Part shown: positions 6,071-7,956 of the stretch, piece after piece
How positions within the stretch are numbered: position 1 is the stretch's first letter
Layout of the letters: each line of letters opens with the position of its first letter
Assembly (NCBI GenBank): GCA_015521275.1
Contig: WAOJ01000040.1
Coordinates: 1 to 7,956, forward strand
DNA from: Desulfurococcales archaeon
GTDB taxonomy: Archaea > Thermoproteota > Thermoprotei_A > Sulfolobales > Ignicoccaceae
Direction of reading: 5' to 3'
DNA: 7,956 nucleotides
Made by a program: the position numbers and the translations under genes
Notes under the pieces: model-generated
The model's database searches: none
The model's input: the letters and a program-made list of their open reading frames with translations, nothing else
What the model was told of the DNA's origin: nothing

Positions 6071-6877
6071 ATGAAGGCCAGAGCGATGGCTTACGGAGGG
6101 GGGAGCGTCCTAAACGCGATAGCCACTTGGAAGGGCTCAGCGTTCGCTTTGAACCTTCCAGTGGAAGTGACGGCAGAGGTCTCGGAGAGGTTGGAAGCCG
6201 AAGGCCTCTTGAGGTCCGTTTACGAAGTCGTGAGCGAGCGTTGTAAGCTGCCTCCCGTGAAGTTTGAAGTTAAGAGTTCCTTACCAAAAGCTGGGGGCTT
6301 GAAGTCCTCCTCGGCGGTGGCCAACGCTGCTACCCAAGCCCTCTTCAAACTCTGCGGCTTAAGCGTTGGACCGTACCAAATATTGAAGGCTTCCGTGGAA
6401 GCTGCCAAGAGGGCAAAGGTGACGGTCACCGGAGCCTTCGACGATGCCTCAGCGAGCCTTTTGGGAGGTTTAGTAATAACCGATAATAAAGAGATGATAA
6501 TAGAGGATAGAATGCCCTTGAAGGTGAAAGCGGTGGTATTGCCCAAGGGAGGGAGGGGTTTGAGTTACGAGGAAATAGGGAGGAGGTTGAAGGCTTTCAA
6601 GAAGGAGTTTTGGAAAGTATACGAGCTATTAAAGAGGGGAGAGGTCTTCGAGGCAATGACCTTGAACGGCTTGCTCGTGGGAGCTGCCTTGGGCTATGAC
6701 CTAGAGCCGGTCACGAGGGCCTTGGAGGCGGGGGCCCTTTCGGCTTCAATATCCGGAAACGGTCCCTCAATAGTAGCTCTGGTCGAGGATAACGTTGAAG
6801 AAGTGGTGGAAGCGTTAAAGCCTTTTGGTCAAGTCTTGGTGACGGAAGTGGTCAACGAGCCCGCTTACTTGCGATGA
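6071..6877 (+). CDS. aroK: Shikimate kinase, archaeal GHMP type
   Basis: A 268-residue cytosolic enzyme that phosphorylates shikimate at O3 using ATP, in the shikimate pathway to chorismate and the aromatic amino acids. The N-terminus (GGGSVLNAIATWKGSAFAL, about 9-27) matches the archaeal shikimate kinase start, GHMP motif 2 (phosphate-binding loop) is LPKAGGLKSSSA at 71-82, and the C-terminal GHMP motif is SASISGNGPS at 224-233. TGAFDDASAS (120-129) carries Asp124/Asp125, candidates for the catalytic base region. This family is unrelated to the bacterial P-loop AroK/AroL; length fits the family. ATG at 6071 is supported by the full N-terminal motif; GGTGGGG at 6058-6064 is a possible Shine-Dalgarno. 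Two cysteines (58, 95). No other aro gene is adjacent. Homoserine kinase or another GHMP kinase is a less likely alternative given the N-terminus. Confidence 0.92.
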   Translation: MKARAMAYGGGSVLNAIATWKGSAFALNLPVEVTAEVSERLEAEGLLRSVYEVVSERCKLPPVKFEVKSSLPKAGGLKSSSAVANAATQALFKLCGLSVGPYQILKASVEAAKRAKVTVTGAFDDASASLLGGLVITDNKEMIIEDRMPLKVKAVVLPKGGRGLSYEEIGRRLKAFKKEFWKVYELLKRGEVFEAMTLNGLLVGAALGYDLEPVTRALEAGALSASISGNGPSIVALVEDNVEEVVEALKPFGQVLVTEVVNEPAYLR

Positions 6878-6928
6878 CGCGAAGTCGTGCTCGCTGAAAG
6901 GTGATGAACTCTGGGGTAAAGGAGCTAA
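6871..6928 (+). ncRNA. Candidate C/D box guide sRNA overlapping the aroK 3' end
   Basis: The order of short motifs resembles an archaeal C/D sRNA: a C-like box gcgatga (6871-6877, one mismatch to RTGATGA), a spacer of 16 bases, CTGA as D' (6894-6897), three bases, a perfect C' box gtgatga (6901-6907), 17 bases, then ctaa (6925-6928) where a D box CTGA is expected. The close D'-C' spacing is typical. Weak points are the mismatches in both terminal boxes and guide regions longer than usual. The first box includes the aroK stop codon; overlap with gene ends is common for these RNAs. Speculative. Confidence 0.2.
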
Positions 6929-6931
6929 TCC

Positions 6932-6938
6932 AATAAAA
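6932..6938 (+). promoter_or_regulatory. TATA-like box upstream of the transporter gene
   Basis: AATAAAA, preceded by ATCC (possible BRE), lies about 37 bases before the ATG at 6972. This spacing predicts transcription starting around 6960-6965 and a leader of roughly ten bases. It suggests the transporter has its own promoter rather than depending on read-through from aroK, which ends 94 bases upstream. Confidence 0.4.
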
Positions 6939-6971
6939 CCCTTGTCCTCATGGAAGCATAGGAATGTAGGC

Positions 6972-7956
6972 ATGGAGAGAAACCTCAAGATACTCATCTT
7001 AGCAAGCATACTAACGTTCATAATATCGCTAATAGCGTTTCAAGCCTTCAAAGTGCCACCTCCCCAAGGCCCTCTAGCCAAAGCTATAGAGAAGATACAC
7101 GAGACCTTTGCCATGAAGCATTGTCCGCTCTTAGAGTTATCCAAGAAATACAATCTAAACGTGAAATGTGACGTAGACATAAACTCTCCGGTCGTGGCCT
7201 TTAGCGAGGCAGTCGCGCTGACGGTATTCGTGGATGCCGTCCTAGGGACTCTCTTGTACTGGAGGAAGAGGCTAACGTTCGTTATGATCGGTGTTGCCCT
7301 ACTCCTCTTCCTAGGGGCCGCTCCCTTCAAGTTGATCTTGGAACACATGGAGTTAGGACTGATCTTGTTCTTAATCTCAATGATGGTCATAGTTGAGTAC
7401 TTGAGCGAGGTGGGCGTCTTAGGCTGGATAACTATAAAACTGGTGAAGTTGAGCAAATTTAAGCCTTTGAGGTTCATACTCATAATTAGCTTGCTGAGCT
7501 GGCTCATGGCCGCTCTTGTAGACGAAGTGACCAGCATAGTGTTCGTAACTAAGGTGGTGCTTTCGATAGCAGGGTTCTTGGACTTTAACCCCATCCCGTT
7601 GGTCATTTATACCGTATTGGCTACCAACATAGGTTCCTCCGCTACCATGATAGGTAACCCAATAGGCATTTACATAGCTCTGCAGTCCGGCAAGACCTTC
7701 ATGGACTTCTTGGAATGGGCAACACCGGGTTCCTTGTTAGCATTGATACTCCTCATACCCATAGGTATAGCTTGGCTCGGTAAGCTCGGACTCTTCAAGA
7801 AGTTGAAAGAGAAAGGCTCGGAGCTGGTGTTGGACGAATGGACCGCCCTAGGAATAACGTCGGAAGCTTATGAGAAGTACAAGAGAGGGGAGCTGAGCGA
7901 GGTTGAGAGGAAAGAAATAGAAGAAAAGATAAAGCTATTCAAGAGGGGATGGGCAT
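6972..7956 (+). CDS. ArsB/CitM-type (IT superfamily) membrane transporter, 3' end cut off
   Basis: The first 328 residues of a protein running off the window. Hydrophobic segments lie near residues 5-25, 72-95, 102-118, 127-147, 167-205, 210-235 and 258-285. Two conserved-looking elements place it in the ion transporter superfamily with ArsB, NhaD, the P protein and CitM: LVDEVTSIVF in a helix break (about 182-191, compare LDNVTT in relatives) and TNIGSSATMIGNP (about 218-230, compare NIGG.ATLIGDPPN). The hydrophilic tail (about 285-328) would be the cytoplasmic linker between the two repeat halves; the second half lies beyond the window. Substrate (arsenite, Na+/H+, dicarboxylate or other anion) cannot be told. 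Odd: a roughly 45-residue soluble segment with Cys51 and Cys66 between the first two membrane helices. ATG at 6972 follows an in-frame region without a better start; no strong Shine-Dalgarno. No arsR or other ars gene is in view. Confidence 0.85.
   Translation, partial: MERNLKILILASILTFIISLIAFQAFKVPPPQGPLAKAIEKIHETFAMKHCPLLELSKKYNLNVKCDVDINSPVVAFSEAVALTVFVDAVLGTLLYWRKRLTFVMIGVALLLFLGAAPFKLILEHMELGLILFLISMMVIVEYLSEVGVLGWITIKLVKLSKFKPLRFILIISLLSWLMAALVDEVTSIVFVTKVVLSIAGFLDFNPIPLVIYTVLATNIGSSATMIGNPIGIYIALQSGKTFMDFLEWATPGSLLALILLIPIGIAWLGKLGLFKKLKEKGSELVLDEWTALGITSEAYEKYKRGELSEVERKEIEEKIKLFKRGWA

Noticed and set aside
6904..6936. Ten-codon frame (MNSGVKELIQ) after aroK as a leader peptide
   Set aside because: The GGTG before its ATG is too close to act as a ribosome binding site, archaeal leader-peptide attenuation is not expected, and it would end inside the proposed transporter promoter.

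Overview
The window looks like chromosomal DNA from a hyperthermophilic crenarchaeon, most likely of the Desulfurococcales and perhaps near Ignicoccus. That placement is inferred from three things: a GHMP-type (archaeal) shikimate kinase, heavy use of ATA for Ile and AGG/AGA for Arg, and promoters with a TATA-like box about 30-40 bases before short or absent leaders. Cysteines fall in apparent pairs, a habit known from proteins of hyperthermophilic crenarchaea. No mobile element, tRNA, rRNA or CRISPR array is visible.

Layout, left to right: (1) 54-2600 (+), an 848-residue protein made of a beta-propeller, a helical middle and a divergent Ser/Thr protein kinase. (2) 2601-2966, a compact spacer with a T-rich terminator-like stretch, a possible 55-residue membrane-protein gene on the minus strand (2724-2891) and a set of mutually complementary segments. 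(3) 2967-4580 (+), a fused NuoC-NuoD protein related to complex I and group 4 hydrogenases. (4) 4581-5999 (-), a 472-residue propeller plus helical protein that looks like a kinase-less relative of gene 1; its stop codon abuts that of the nuoCD gene. (5) 6071-6877 (+), archaeal shikimate kinase, divergent from gene 4 over a 71-base promoter region. (6) 6972 to the window end (+), the N-terminal 328 residues of an ArsB/CitM-type (IT superfamily) membrane transporter.

The most interesting content is the pair of propeller proteins flanking nuoCD. They share the propeller, the helical module and four cysteine pairs at matching places; one adds a kinase domain with altered glycine loop, DFG and APE motifs. 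This could be a sensor/kinase pair with a shared redox-stabilised scaffold. The second notable point is the NuoCD protein: its only two cysteines in 537 residues sit where the first cysteine of each [NiFe]-binding CxxC pair stands in hydrogenases, while the second cysteine of each pair is replaced.

Nothing shows that these genes form one pathway. Apart from the two related propeller proteins, the genes are a respiratory/energy subunit, an aromatic amino acid biosynthesis enzyme and an ion transporter, each apparently with its own promoter.
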